NCBI RefSeq assembly: GCF_021502725.1
Contig: NZ_JAKFFS010000008.1
Coordinates: forward strand, 1-64,000
Source of the DNA: Dyadobacter sp. CY345
Lineage (GTDB): Bacteria; Bacteroidota; Bacteroidia; Cytophagales; Spirosomataceae
Length of the DNA: 64,000 bases
Direction: 5' to 3'
In this document: positions 1 to 8,740 of the stretch, in pieces
Position numbering within the stretch: position 1 is the first letter of the stretch
How the letters are laid out: the number at the start of each line of letters is the position of its first letter
The notes under the pieces: model-generated
Database searches by the model: none
Told to the model about the DNA's origin: nothing
The model's input: the letters and a program-made list of their open reading frames with translations, nothing else
Program-made: the position numbers and the translations under genes

Positions 1-669
1 GTTTTAAAACGAGAATTTTGGCTAAAATAACAGCTCTAACCTCGATTCAATACATCAACAAATTCGTGTATCAAAGAAATATCAACAATATTAAAATTCA
101 GATTACATAATTTCACCCAACGAGTTATAGATAACATTTTGATTGCAAAAGTCTTTTTGTAAGTCTGTTGCGATAGTATTATTGATCTGGCTGGCTGATA
201 ACGGTCTAGATAGTAATGATTAAGGAAATTATGTTGCATTTGGTTAGTATGTTATCACTAGACCGGGCTAATAGTCGGATCTCTTTTGTCAATTACAACG
301 AATGGACCCCAATCAAATCATATCTCCGCAAACCTGATAAAAGCAGATCATCATCAATCTGTTCACAATAACCTGGTGTTTTAAGTTGGATTACTCTGTT
401 TTGGAAAACGGTAAAGATAAGGCGTTTTATGGGCAGCACTGCTGAATTTTTTTTCCGGCGCTCGAGTGCATTTAACTCCAGAATTTTTTTGGAAAGTTGT
501 TGGCCGCAAACGATTTTTCCAGAATCGTTTCGTAAAGTTCTTTTACCTCACTCCCAAAAAAACTGTAGCTCAACGTTTTTTTCTATTGATTCAAAGCGAT
601 CGATTCTCTGCCGCAAGCTTGTTCGGGTAGCTCCAGGGCACTTTGCGAACAAATGAAAATTTTTAGTCC
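1..669. other. Gene-poor stretch, no recognisable gene
   Basis: Only short open frames occur here (for example 36-239 on the minus strand and 429-656 on the plus strand). None has a recognisable motif and no partner gene supports them. The DNA lies directly left of an esterase remnant, so it is probably decayed sequence. Confidence 0.4.
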
Positions 670-890
670 TTTACTAAATGCAAGCTGGTGGCGAATCGAT
701 ACTGATTGCCTTGTGCAGAGTTAAGAAGCTGTAATGCTGGACAACTTGCTGACTGATGGCAAAATCGTTCCAATGATTGTAGTAATGCCTTATGGAAGCG
801 TCCCCGTTAAAACTTTTGCAGAAGATCTTGGTAACAGTATTATTCCTTATACAGTAATATTCCTTATATGGAAAGTAATTTTAGAGCTTG
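670..890 (+). pseudogene. Remnant of an alpha/beta-hydrolase esterase (enterochelin esterase-like, PF00756)
   Basis: The frame opening at 734 reads MLDNLLTDGKIVPMIVVMP, then a segment with AEDLGNSIIPY. This matches the stretch of Fes/esterase-D-like proteins that reads 'ILDNLIAEGKAKPMIVVMPNG ... LLxDIIPYVE'. The preceding bases give a GGES segment in another frame, where the family has a Gly-rich loop. After IIPY a near-duplicate of about 17 bases (GTATTATTCCTTATACA then GTAATATTCCTTATATG) shifts the frame, and IPYMESNFRA, the expected next segment, appears in a different frame followed by a stop. The nucleophile GxSxG region is missing. The family call rests on remembered consensus and is moderate. 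Confidence 0.45.
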
Positions 891-1310
891 AAGGATGTGT
901 CTCATCAGGTCATTGCCTGACTTTCTATGAATGAATTAGAAGCTTTTGAAACGATGGTAAAATTTCGTGGTAAGTTTACTATGTAAATTTTATGAGTTCA
1001 GGATGGCTTGCAAACAGCCGGGATGTTTATAAAAAGGATGAAAATTGGTCAATCTTTTAATTTCGCTCAGAAAATTTTCAAATAATCTATACTTACACCT
1101 ACGAATTCTTGCTTCCATGTTAGTGTCTTGTAGGAGTAAAGCGGTTCGATTTTTGATTTTTGGGCTAAATCAACAAACTTTTTGACCTAAATAGAACAAA
1201 GGGAAAGTTTTATGAATGGTACCTTTGTTTCATAGTTTAAATATTATTGAACTGGTAATCTTAATCGAATTGGTAAAGTTGCTGAATAGCTTAGATTTGA
1301 TAGAGTCAAT

Positions 1311-2174
1311 ATGGACAAAGTGATAAAAGTTCCTACCTCCCTGGTTAGCGGGCCGGGACAACAGAGTACTTTAATGTTGGATGGCTGTTCGGTTATAGAG
1401 CAGTGCATACACAGCATGGAGGCCCGGGGCACTATGTATCTGGAAGAGCATTTGCTGCTGATTGTCCTGGAAGGGACTGTTACGCTGACCTATGGAAAGC
1501 AGCAGTATAAGCTTGGGCAGAACGATATGATTCTTTTAAAGAAAGCGATTTCAGTACAATATGATAAAGTAGGCAATCCAGATAATGATAACATCTATGA
1601 TAGTCTGATGTTCAGCTTAAAAGATGATCTTTTAAAAACGTTTCTGGCTTCGTCAGAGGTTAAGGTACCTAAAATCGAAGGTGAGATTAAAACGGCCGTT
1701 TATCCAATGAATAAATGCCTGGTGGCTTTTGCTAATTCACTGAAGCCATACTTCTATGACGACTCCATTGTGCATCCAGGTCAATTACGATTGAAAATAA
1801 TGGAATTGCTTTACGATGTTGCCGAATGTAACCGGAATATGTTTTTACAGATTCTTCAGTTACATCAGCCTGTACGGGCAGATATCCGACATGTGGTTGA
1901 GCAGCATTATGCCTCACCGGTTTCCTTATTGGAGCTAGCCTATCTTTCAGGCAGAAGTTTGTCGAGTTTTAAAAGAGATTTCCAGATGGTCTATAATACA
2001 TCTCCGGCTTCGTGGATACGTGAGAAGAGACTGGAAAAAGCCAAGGATATGCTTGAAACTACCCTTATGTCTGTTTCTGACATTTGTTATACGCTCGGGT
2101 TTGAAAATGTTTCCCATTTTTCAAGGATTTTTAAACAATATCATGGTCAGGCTCCTTCCGTATTTCGGAGCTAA
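1311..2174 (+). CDS. AraC-family transcriptional regulator (ExsA-like sensor domain)
   Basis: A 287-residue cytoplasmic DNA-binding regulator. Residues about 35-130 form a cupin-like effector domain (EEHLLLIVLEGTVTLTYGK, then GQNDMILLKKA), which resembles the N-terminus of ExsA. Residues about 188-287 carry the two AraC helix-turn-helix motifs, the second containing SDICYTLGFENVSHFSRIFK followed by GQAPSVFR. It is followed after 18 bases by an SDR gene and then a zinc alcohol dehydrogenase on the same strand, so it probably controls that cluster; that is inference from position. The effector is unknown. The start fits because the cupin fold begins soon after it. Confidence 0.85.
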   Translation: MDKVIKVPTSLVSGPGQQSTLMLDGCSVIEQCIHSMEARGTMYLEEHLLLIVLEGTVTLTYGKQQYKLGQNDMILLKKAISVQYDKVGNPDNDNIYDSLMFSLKDDLLKTFLASSEVKVPKIEGEIKTAVYPMNKCLVAFANSLKPYFYDDSIVHPGQLRLKIMELLYDVAECNRNMFLQILQLHQPVRADIRHVVEQHYASPVSLLELAYLSGRSLSSFKRDFQMVYNTSPASWIREKRLEKAKDMLETTLMSVSDICYTLGFENVSHFSRIFKQYHGQAPSVFRS

Positions 2175-2192
2175 ACATATAAATCAGATCTT

Positions 2193-2837
2193 ATGAAGAA
2201 AATATTGGTAATCGGATCAGGCGGGCGTGTAGGTTCGGCTTTGGTTAGTAAACTGGCGGATATGGATTATTCTGTTTTGGCAGGATCAAGACATGAAAAC
2301 AATGTTATCTCGACCGAAAATGTATCGCTGATCGCCTTTGATTTACTTTGGGATGTGGATCGGATGGTTGAGACGATGAAGGGAAATATTGACGCAGTTT
2401 ATTTTGTAGCGGGTTCCAAAGGAAAGAATTTGCTGCAAATTGATTTGCACGGTGCAGTTAAAAGCATTCAATCCGCCGAGAAAGCAGGTATAAGCAGATT
2501 TATTTTACTCAGTTCAGTATTCGCCCTTGAACCCATTCATTGGAACGAGTCGTTCCTGAAAGATATTACAGATTACAACATCGCCAAGCATTACGCGGAC
2601 CAATACCTTACGACCCGGACAAACCTGAATTACACCATTCTACAACCCGGTGCATTGAAGGAAGAAAACGGAACGGGAAAAATTACGGTAGACGTAAACG
2701 AACCATCATCAAATTCAATTGCTAATGTGGTCGAGACGCTGGTTGCCATTCTGGAAGATGATAGTACCATTGGGAAAGTGATCATGATGCATGACGGTGA
2801 GACTCCCATCAAAGAAGCACTGAAACAGGTGAAGTAA
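2193..2837 (+). CDS. NAD(P)-binding atypical short-chain dehydrogenase (NmrA/YwnB-like)
   Basis: A 214-residue single-domain Rossmann protein. The nucleotide-binding loop GSGGRVGS is at residues 8-15, immediately after the first beta strand MKKILVI. The segment SRFILLSSVFALEP and the following YNIAKHYADQYL, with an SDR-like Tyr/Lys spacing, point to the atypical SDR group (NAD(P)H-binding, PF13460). Members act as NAD(P)H sensors or as reductases of small carbonyls or quinones; the substrate cannot be read here. It lies 18 bases after the AraC regulator and 95 bases before an alcohol dehydrogenase on the same strand, probably one transcription unit. Confidence 0.8.
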   Translation: MKKILVIGSGGRVGSALVSKLADMDYSVLAGSRHENNVISTENVSLIAFDLLWDVDRMVETMKGNIDAVYFVAGSKGKNLLQIDLHGAVKSIQSAEKAGISRFILLSSVFALEPIHWNESFLKDITDYNIAKHYADQYLTTRTNLNYTILQPGALKEENGTGKITVDVNEPSSNSIANVVETLVAILEDDSTIGKVIMMHDGETPIKEALKQVK

Positions 2838-2932
2838 TATATGCAAAATGTAAAGCATGCGGTAAAATCAAGGGCAGCGCTTACAAAATATGAAAAGACT
2901 CCAATAATTATTTTTAAAAAAGACTAACACAG

Positions 2933-3976
2933 ATGATTGAAACCAAAGGATATGCTGCGCAGAGTCCGAACGAAGATTTATCGCCTTGGGCATTTGAACG
3001 ACGGGAAGTTGGCCCTCACGACGTTCAGTTTGATATTTTATATTGCGGTGTTTGCCACTCCGATTTGCATCAGATTAATAATGACTGGTTTCCGGGCATA
3101 TTCCCTATGGTGCCAGGACATGAAATCGTTGGTCGTGTAGTCAAAGTTGGTGATCATGTAAAGAAGTTTAAAGTGGGCGACCTGGCGGGAACGGGCTGCA
3201 TGGTCGATTCATGCCAGGCGTGTGAAAATTGCAAAAAAGATCTTGAGCAATATTGTCTGGAAGGCAATACGCAAACCTACAACGGACTGGAACGTGATGG
3301 GAAAACACCAACGTATGGTGGATATTCCAATACCATCGTGGTGCGGGAAGAATTTGTACTGCATGTGTCTGAAAAACTTGACCTGGCTGCTGTCTCACCA
3401 TTATTGTGTGCAGGTATCACCACCTATTCACCTCTGAGGCATTGGAAAGTTGGTAAAGGACATAAATTGGCGGTGCTTGGTCTTGGCGGTTTGGGGCACA
3501 TGGGTGTCAAGTTTGGTGTTGCTTTTGGTGCGGAAGTAACTGTTTTGAGTACGTCACCAAAAAAAGAAGAAGATGCTAAAAGACTAGGTGCGCATCACTT
3601 TGTTGTTACCAGCGATGAGGCTCAGGTAAAGGCAGCTTTGGGGACTTTTGACTTTATTCTGGACACCGTTTCTGCCGAACACGATTTCAATATGTACCTC
3701 TCGTTGCTTCGGACCGACGGTACGCTGATTTGCGTTGGTGTTCCTTCAAAACCAGCAGAAATAGCGGCGTTTAGTTTACTTGGTGGAAGGAAAAGTATTG
3801 CTGGCTCAGGTATAGGGGGTATTGCTGAAACGCAGGAGATGCTCGATTTCTGCGCGGAGCACAACATCGTTTCCGACATTGAGCTTATTGACATGAAAGA
3901 CATTCATACTGCCTACGACCGAATGGTAAAGGGCGATGTTCGTTACCGCTTTGTAATTGATATGGCAACATTGTAA
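2933..3976 (+). CDS. Zinc-dependent NAD(P)-linked alcohol dehydrogenase (CAD/YahK-type)
   Basis: A 347-residue cytoplasmic medium-chain dehydrogenase that would interconvert aldehydes and primary alcohols. Catalytic zinc ligands are visible as C41 (GVCHSD), H63 (GHEIVG) and C159 (LLCAG). The structural zinc site is C94, C97, C100 and C108, and the cofactor loop GLGGLG spans 183-188. Length and motif order are normal for the cinnamyl-alcohol-dehydrogenase group, whose relatives reduce aldehydes with NADPH. Its close paralogue lies at 27365-28405, also beside an AraC gene. A hairpin terminator follows at 3998-4027. Physiological substrate is unknown; aldehyde detoxification is an inference. Confidence 0.93.
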   Translation: MIETKGYAAQSPNEDLSPWAFERREVGPHDVQFDILYCGVCHSDLHQINNDWFPGIFPMVPGHEIVGRVVKVGDHVKKFKVGDLAGTGCMVDSCQACENCKKDLEQYCLEGNTQTYNGLERDGKTPTYGGYSNTIVVREEFVLHVSEKLDLAAVSPLLCAGITTYSPLRHWKVGKGHKLAVLGLGGLGHMGVKFGVAFGAEVTVLSTSPKKEEDAKRLGAHHFVVTSDEAQVKAALGTFDFILDTVSAEHDFNMYLSLLRTDGTLICVGVPSKPAEIAAFSLLGGRKSIAGSGIGGIAETQEMLDFCAEHNIVSDIELIDMKDIHTAYDRMVKGDVRYRFVIDMATL

Positions 3977-3997
3977 TCCCTATCTCAAAGACGTAGG

Positions 3998-4027
3998 GCC
4001 TTACCAAATTTTGGTGAGGCTTTTTTT
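3998..4027 (+). terminator. Rho-independent terminator after the alcohol dehydrogenase
   Basis: The stem GCCTTACC (3998-4005) pairs with GGTGAGGC (4013-4020), with one G-U pair and a 7-base loop, and is followed by seven Ts. It lies 21 bases after the stop codon. Confidence 0.85.
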
Positions 4028-4243
4028 ATAAGCAGATATTTGATTCTGCTTCATTTGACCGGCACAATATCATATGCTCATGTATAAATATTACATTATT
4101 AAACTCCAAAAATTGGACCAAATAGTAAGATTATTTGAGCTGAATAGCAAACTCAGTTCCTTTCGTAAGGTGTAATTTTGTAAAACAAATAGGGGCTTTT
4201 AAACAGCTGTAAATAAAATTGTTAAGTATGTAATTGTTACAAT

Positions 4244-4708
4244 ATGATTAGTAAAATAAAACAGGTTTTAGCATTGGCATTGTTACCGTTTCTTTGGGTA
4301 TCGTGCATGAGCAGTATGAATAATAATAAAACTAAAAATAACCAAACTATGGAAGTTACACAGCAGGAAAAACAAGGTATACTTCGTGCAATAGATTTTT
4401 ATGTGGAGGGTGGGCGGAAAGCCAGCGGTAAAATCACAGCTGAAGCATTTTCGCCGACTGCAACAATGTCTTTTACAGAAGATGGTAAATTAAAAAGCGT
4501 ACCGATTCAGGCTTTGATTGATGGTTTCGAAAAGGGTGAACCGATGGAAGCGAGTTACGAACTCACCACACTGGATGTGGCGGAAGATGTAGCTATTGTC
4601 CGGATCGAGTCTCAATTCGGGCCAGGCAAATATTCTGATATGTTTACCTTGGTCAAAGATGGTGATCAATGGAAAATAGTAAGTAAAATTTTTCACACTA
4701 AAAAGTAA
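4244..4708 (+). CDS. Secreted lipoprotein with NTF2-like (lumazine-binding-like) fold
   Basis: 154 residues. The N-terminus is a lipoprotein signal (hydrophobic LALALLPFLWVS followed by Cys21). The mature part, about residues 40-154, has the NTF2-like pattern seen in the Lumazine_bd_2/DUF4440 group: a leading helix (ILRAIDFYVEGG), a middle segment, then AIVRIESQF and a final strand FTLVKDGDQWKIVSKIF. Such proteins are small binding or scaffold domains and usually lack an assigned reaction. The next gene, starting 5 bases later, encodes a second copy of the same fold without a signal peptide, so the pair looks like a tandem duplication with different locations. Function unknown. Confidence 0.75.
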   Translation: MISKIKQVLALALLPFLWVSCMSSMNNNKTKNNQTMEVTQQEKQGILRAIDFYVEGGRKASGKITAEAFSPTATMSFTEDGKLKSVPIQALIDGFEKGEPMEASYELTTLDVAEDVAIVRIESQFGPGKYSDMFTLVKDGDQWKIVSKIFHTKK

Positions 4709-4713
4709 AATGG

Positions 4714-5100
4714 ATGGCCTTAAATAAGAATATAAATAGCGTTCAGGATTACGACGATGTGTTAGCCGTAGTGCAGGGATATGTCGATGGATTAAAGACA
4801 GGTGATGTGGAACAATTGAAAAAGACATTCCATAAAGATGCAATTATGTACGGCCATTTATCCGAAGGGCTTTCGGAAGGCAGCATTGAAAATTTGTACA
4901 CCTATATAAATAAATTCGGTGCGGCTCCTAACATCAAAACACATTTGACGGTATTGCATAAAACACCTACCACGGCAATTGTGCGTGTTGAGATGGAAAG
5001 TGATGCCGCTGATGAGGACTTTACAGATTACCATTCATTGATCAAAGTGGATGGAGCGTGGAAGGTGGTTGCAAAGTTATTCCACCTTTATAGTAAATAA
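4714..5100 (+). CDS. Cytoplasmic NTF2-like (lumazine-binding-like) protein
   Basis: 128 residues, no signal peptide. Its layout parallels the preceding lipoprotein: VLAVVQGYVDGLKTGDVEQL at the start, AIVRVEMES in the middle, and HSLIKVDGAWKVVAKLFHLY at the end, where the upstream protein has FTLVKDGDQWKIVSKIFH. An ATG four bases upstream runs into a stop after five codons, so ATG 4714 is the start. Translation is probably coupled to the upstream gene, which ends at 4708. A 17-bp perfect hairpin follows at once. The ligand is unknown; relatives bind small hydrophobic molecules or act as scaffolds. Confidence 0.78.
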   Translation: MALNKNINSVQDYDDVLAVVQGYVDGLKTGDVEQLKKTFHKDAIMYGHLSEGLSEGSIENLYTYINKFGAAPNIKTHLTVLHKTPTTAIVRVEMESDAADEDFTDYHSLIKVDGAWKVVAKLFHLYSK

Positions 5101-5112
5101 AAAACAAAATCT

Positions 5113-5162
5113 CAGAAGCATTATTGCAGGTTATTCATCTGCAATAATGCTTCTGTTTTATT
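5113..5162 (+). terminator. Strong hairpin terminator or attenuator between NTF2-like and Old Yellow Enzyme genes
   Basis: CAGAAGCATTATTGCAG (5113-5129) and its exact complement (5139-5155) form a 17-bp stem with a 9-base loop, followed by TTTTATT. The next start codon is only 11 bases beyond the T-tract. The flank on the other side is also T-rich on the minus strand, so the hairpin could work both ways. Confidence 0.85.
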
Positions 5163-5173
5163 AAAGTAAGATC

Positions 5174-6244
5174 ATGTCAAAGTTATTTAGTCCGTTGACT
5201 ATCAAATCAATATCTTTTAGAAACCGAATTGTAACCTCACCCATGTGCATGTATTCCGCGGTAGATGGTTTTGCTACCGACTGGCATATGGTCCATTACG
5301 GATCCCGCGCAATGGGGGGGGCGGGTGCAGTAATGCTTGAAGCAACAGCCGTTCGTGCTGATGGTCGTATAGGGGTTGGTGATCTGGGAATTTGGAAAGA
5401 TGAGCATGTCGCCCCGCTGGCAAAAATTGCTTCATTTATTAAAAACAGTGGAAGTGTGGCGGCGATCCAGCTGGCCCACTCGGGCAGAAAAGGAAGTGCC
5501 TGGGCGATGGGGGGAGAAAGTCGTGTTCTGATGCCGGAAGACGAAGATGGCTGGCAAACCATTGCCCCTTCGGCCATTCCGTTCTCGCCGATCATGCAAA
5601 CGCCTCGTGAGATGTCCCAACAGGATATTGATGAAATTAAACAATCCTTCACCGACGCGGCTCTGAGAGCATTAAAGGCTGGTTTTGAGCTGATTGAAAT
5701 TCATGCTGCGCATGGTTATCTAATCAATGAATTTTTGTCTCCAATTCCCAACCGGCGTACTGATGAATATGGTGGTAGCCGAGACAACCGCGCCAGGCTT
5801 TTGTTTGAGATCATTGAGCGTGTAAAAGAGGTGTGGCCTCAGGAACTTCCAATCGCTGTACGTATATCCGTCACCGACTGGATGGAACAAGGCTGTACGA
5901 GTGATGACTCTGTTTGGTTGAGCAAAAAGCTGGCGCAAGCAGGCGTAGACATTATCGATGTTTCGAGCGGAGGAACTGTTCCTGGTGCTAAAATTGTTGC
6001 CGGTCCGGGGTATCAATTACCTTTTGCAAGTGCTATTAAACGTGAGTTGCAGGAAAGTTTGTATGTCGGTACAGTGGGCATGATTACCAACGCAGAACAA
6101 GCGGAAACGATATTGACCAACAGCGATGCTGACCTCATATTTATTGCCCGTGAATTTTTAAGAAATCCTTATTTCCCATTAGAAGCGGCGCAAAAATTAA
6201 GGTCAGAAGTTCCGGTACCAAAACAATACGAGCTGGCTTTTTAA
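5174..6244 (+). CDS. Old Yellow Enzyme family NADH:flavin oxidoreductase (YqjM/NamA-type ene-reductase)
   Basis: 356 residues, an FMN-containing TIM barrel that reduces activated C=C bonds of enals, enones and nitro compounds with NAD(P)H. YqjM-class features are visible: SPMCMYS with the redox-tuning Cys25, the substrate-binding pair H177/H180 in HAAHGYLINEFLSP, RRTDEYGGS, and a late FIAREFLRNPYFPL phosphate-binding segment. It starts 11 bases after a strong terminator and has no recognisable -7 box of its own in the gap, so its transcription may depend on readthrough. Its neighbours (alcohol dehydrogenase, SDR) suggest handling of reactive carbonyls. The downstream exporter gene starts 18 bases after the stop. 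Confidence 0.93.
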   Translation: MSKLFSPLTIKSISFRNRIVTSPMCMYSAVDGFATDWHMVHYGSRAMGGAGAVMLEATAVRADGRIGVGDLGIWKDEHVAPLAKIASFIKNSGSVAAIQLAHSGRKGSAWAMGGESRVLMPEDEDGWQTIAPSAIPFSPIMQTPREMSQQDIDEIKQSFTDAALRALKAGFELIEIHAAHGYLINEFLSPIPNRRTDEYGGSRDNRARLLFEIIERVKEVWPQELPIAVRISVTDWMEQGCTSDDSVWLSKKLAQAGVDIIDVSSGGTVPGAKIVAGPGYQLPFASAIKRELQESLYVGTVGMITNAEQAETILTNSDADLIFIAREFLRNPYFPLEAAQKLRSEVPVPKQYELAF

Positions 6245-6262
6245 ACAACAAATTTATCGGGA

Positions 6263-7066
6263 ATGGATCTAAGTTCTTTCAGTACAGATTATTCGTTAAT
6301 CTTACTTTTATCCTTAAGCGCCCTGGCTTTTGTAGCCGGATTTATTGATGCTGTGGTAGGAGGTGGAGGCTTGATTCAAATCCCGGCTTTGCTCATCGCA
6401 TTTCCGGACAAGGCGGTGGCAACGCTATTTGGCACCAATAAGATCGCCGCCATTTCCGGAACATCTGTGGCGGCGTATCAATACAGCAAACGCATCAGGT
6501 TTGATTACAGGCTGCTTATCGTTGTTAGTCTAGCTGCTTTTACAGCGTCTTTTTTAGGAGCAAAAGCCGTAAGTATGGTAAGGGCAGATATTTTACGACC
6601 AGTGATTTTGATTATTCTGATCGTGATGCTGATCTATGTTTATACAAACAAAAATCTGGGTGCGGTCCAAACCAGGGTGCTTCCATTTGCTAAACAATTG
6701 TTGCTGGGTTCATTAATGGGTCTGGTGGTTGGCTTTTACGACGGATTCTTCGGCCCGGGAACAGGTAGTTTTCTGATCCTGGGTTTTGTGGTATTGCTAA
6801 GATTTGATTTCTTAACCGCTTCCGGGTATGCAAAGCTCATCAACTGTGTCACAAATATTTCGGCATTGCTGGTTTTTATCCGGCATGGAAATTTCCTGTT
6901 GGGTATTGGCCTGATGATGGCTGTCTTTAATATTGCTGGCAACGTTATTGGAAGCAGAATGGCCTTGCGCGAAGGAAATGGATTCGTTCGAAAAATATTT
7001 TTGGTGGTTGTTTCGCTGATGATCCTTAGGTATGGCTATGATGTTTTTAGGGAGTGTTTTGTTTAG
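6263..7066 (+). CDS. TSUP-family membrane exporter (TauE/SafE, YfcA-like)
   Basis: 267 residues, strongly hydrophobic, with about eight membrane helices in two related halves. The family's repeated motif appears as DAVVGGGGLIQIPAL near residue 30 and as DGFFGPGTGSFLIL near residue 160. TSUP proteins move sulfite, sulfonates or related organic anions across the inner membrane; the cargo cannot be told from sequence. It is 18 bases downstream of the Old Yellow Enzyme and is likely cotranscribed, perhaps to export a reaction product. The last gene of this cluster; it converges with the minus-strand block that begins at 7301. Confidence 0.85.
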   Translation: MDLSSFSTDYSLILLLSLSALAFVAGFIDAVVGGGGLIQIPALLIAFPDKAVATLFGTNKIAAISGTSVAAYQYSKRIRFDYRLLIVVSLAAFTASFLGAKAVSMVRADILRPVILIILIVMLIYVYTNKNLGAVQTRVLPFAKQLLLGSLMGLVVGFYDGFFGPGTGSFLILGFVVLLRFDFLTASGYAKLINCVTNISALLVFIRHGNFLLGIGLMMAVFNIAGNVIGSRMALREGNGFVRKIFLVVVSLMILRYGYDVFRECFV

Positions 7067-7300
7067 AATCTTCTTGCCCGACTGCGAAAACTTAAATTGA
7101 GTTAAAAAGATTTGGCGGACAAATACCGTACAGCAGGTGCGGCTTGCGCAAATTAGTGATCCAGATATGCGGTAGTAAATTGTCGCATGAATTAAGGTTT
7201 CTGAACGAAAATCTTAGTGTGTCAGGACATTCTTTTCGAAGGTCCGAGGCTAGACGTCACCCCTGAAGAATTTTACATGAAGGCTAAAACAGCAGTCTTC

Positions 7301-8590
7301 TCAACTTTCACTCAAAAGGAATTCTTTCGAAAAGCTGTCCATTTTTTTTAAATGTGTAGTTAGCAATAAATCAATCTTAATGGCATCATCAAATTGATAA
7401 TTTTCAATGTAGCTCAATTTCTTTTTTTGTATATCTAATAACTCTTCTAGTATTGAAGTTAGGACAAGGTGTAGAGATTCTTTATTTAAGGGTGGGCTAA
7501 TAGATTTTAATTTAGCCACCGTGTTGCCCCAATAAGTTATCTGGTGACTGGTGTCTTTTATTAATAGCTTGCACTTGACAGATAAATCCTGCTTATTAAA
7601 TTCGTCCATCGTATAAACACACAATGGTGGAAGCACCATTAGATTTTTAATCTTAAATCGCCAGTTTTCAAGCAAAAATTGTAGTGTTATATTAGGGTTG
7701 TTAATTGCAATTTGTTTGAGAAGGGACATGTATATTCTTTCAAGATCAAGAACGTGTTGTTCAGAGATTGCTCTGTTGTGAGCTTCTTCACGCCTAACAA
7801 TGTTTAAATCGACCATTGAATTTTCAAAATCTGTTTTGCTTTGGAATAGATGCCTGAAAGTTCCCCAATCTGCACTAATGATCTTTTTAATATCAAGTGT
7901 AAAAGCATAGTTGATCAATATCTTCCCATCAGAGCATACGGCGTCAAATTGATTTTTGTAGGTATGCTTGATAGAAGAACTCAGCTTTGGTTCAATCTTT
8001 ATATCCCACCAATTTGAACCTAACTTTGTTGAATATATATTACATATCACATCGCGTAAACCATTTTCTATATCGAAAATCATCGTTTTAGCTCGCGTCA
8101 GCCGAAAATCGCTAGTGTTTTCTTGAAAGATGGTTGATTTTAACCAATCAAATGGGTTTCCGGCAGCAATAGTGGACGCTGTTGATTTTGAGCAAACAGC
8201 ATACATTATCTCAACTTCATTTGCATCAAGCGCTTTGACGGCGAAAAAGTTGGTGCCAATACCTTGATAAAGCTCACCTTTGCAAGCTCCTGAAAGGTAA
8301 CTCATGATAGTAGCTATCTCAGTCTTGACATCTGGTGATCGACTATATTTCGCATAAAACTCAACAAGTACGGTGTCGCCTCCATTGCTGATGCAAATAT
8401 CTTTGACGTGCGTTTTCTTTCCGCCTTCGGCTAGTATATCACCGTTCTCAAGTCCAAATCTAGCAATCGAGAGGAGTTCTTCAATGCTAAAAAGAACCTT
8501 GTCCAAAGTATGAGTTTCTTTTTGTATGCAACACTTTTTATATTTTAATCCGCTTCCGCATGGACAGCTATTATTTCTTTGTGGTTTCAT
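7301..8590 (-). CDS. SEC-C motif protein of unknown function
   Basis: 429 residues. The N-terminus is a clear SEC-C zinc motif: CPCGSGLKYKKCC with C9, C11, C20 and C21, as found at the C-terminus of SecA and alone in many accessory proteins. The remaining 400 residues have no motif I recognise. They look soluble and mixed alpha/beta with many Lys and Ile, and there is no signal peptide. The gene is visibly richer in A+T than its surroundings. The next genes on the same strand are a zinc-ribbon/DUF4145 protein and a DUF1016 nuclease, a combination reminiscent of defence or stress islands. That role is inference from company only. Confidence 0.75.
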   Translation of the reverse strand: MKPQRNNSCPCGSGLKYKKCCIQKETHTLDKVLFSIEELLSIARFGLENGDILAEGGKKTHVKDICISNGGDTVLVEFYAKYSRSPDVKTEIATIMSYLSGACKGELYQGIGTNFFAVKALDANEVEIMYAVCSKSTASTIAAGNPFDWLKSTIFQENTSDFRLTRAKTMIFDIENGLRDVICNIYSTKLGSNWWDIKIEPKLSSSIKHTYKNQFDAVCSDGKILINYAFTLDIKKIISADWGTFRHLFQSKTDFENSMVDLNIVRREEAHNRAISEQHVLDLERIYMSLLKQIAINNPNITLQFLLENWRFKIKNLMVLPPLCVYTMDEFNKQDLSVKCKLLIKDTSHQITYWGNTVAKLKSISPPLNKESLHLVLTSILEELLDIQKKKLSYIENYQFDDAIKIDLLLTTHLKKMDSFSKEFLLSES

Positions 8591-8740
8591 TTTGAAATTC
8601 TCGCAATTAATATGTGGTTTGGGAGCTATCTCGAAAGGTGTTTTTGTACTTGAAAATATCCGATGCTAAGCTTTTATTTTTATCTTTTTGAATGGAAATC
8701 ACTCTTATCGCTTTCTCTTTGACATTTTGGGAGTACATTA

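Noticed and set aside
36..239. A 67-codon minus-strand frame with protein-like composition.
   Set aside because: No motif, no supporting neighbour and surrounding decay; I could not support a gene.
7150..7330. A plus-strand stretch reading LFEGPRLDVTPEEFYMKAKTA that looks protein-like.
   Set aside because: It is short, lacks a start, runs into the opposite gene and matches no family I recognise.
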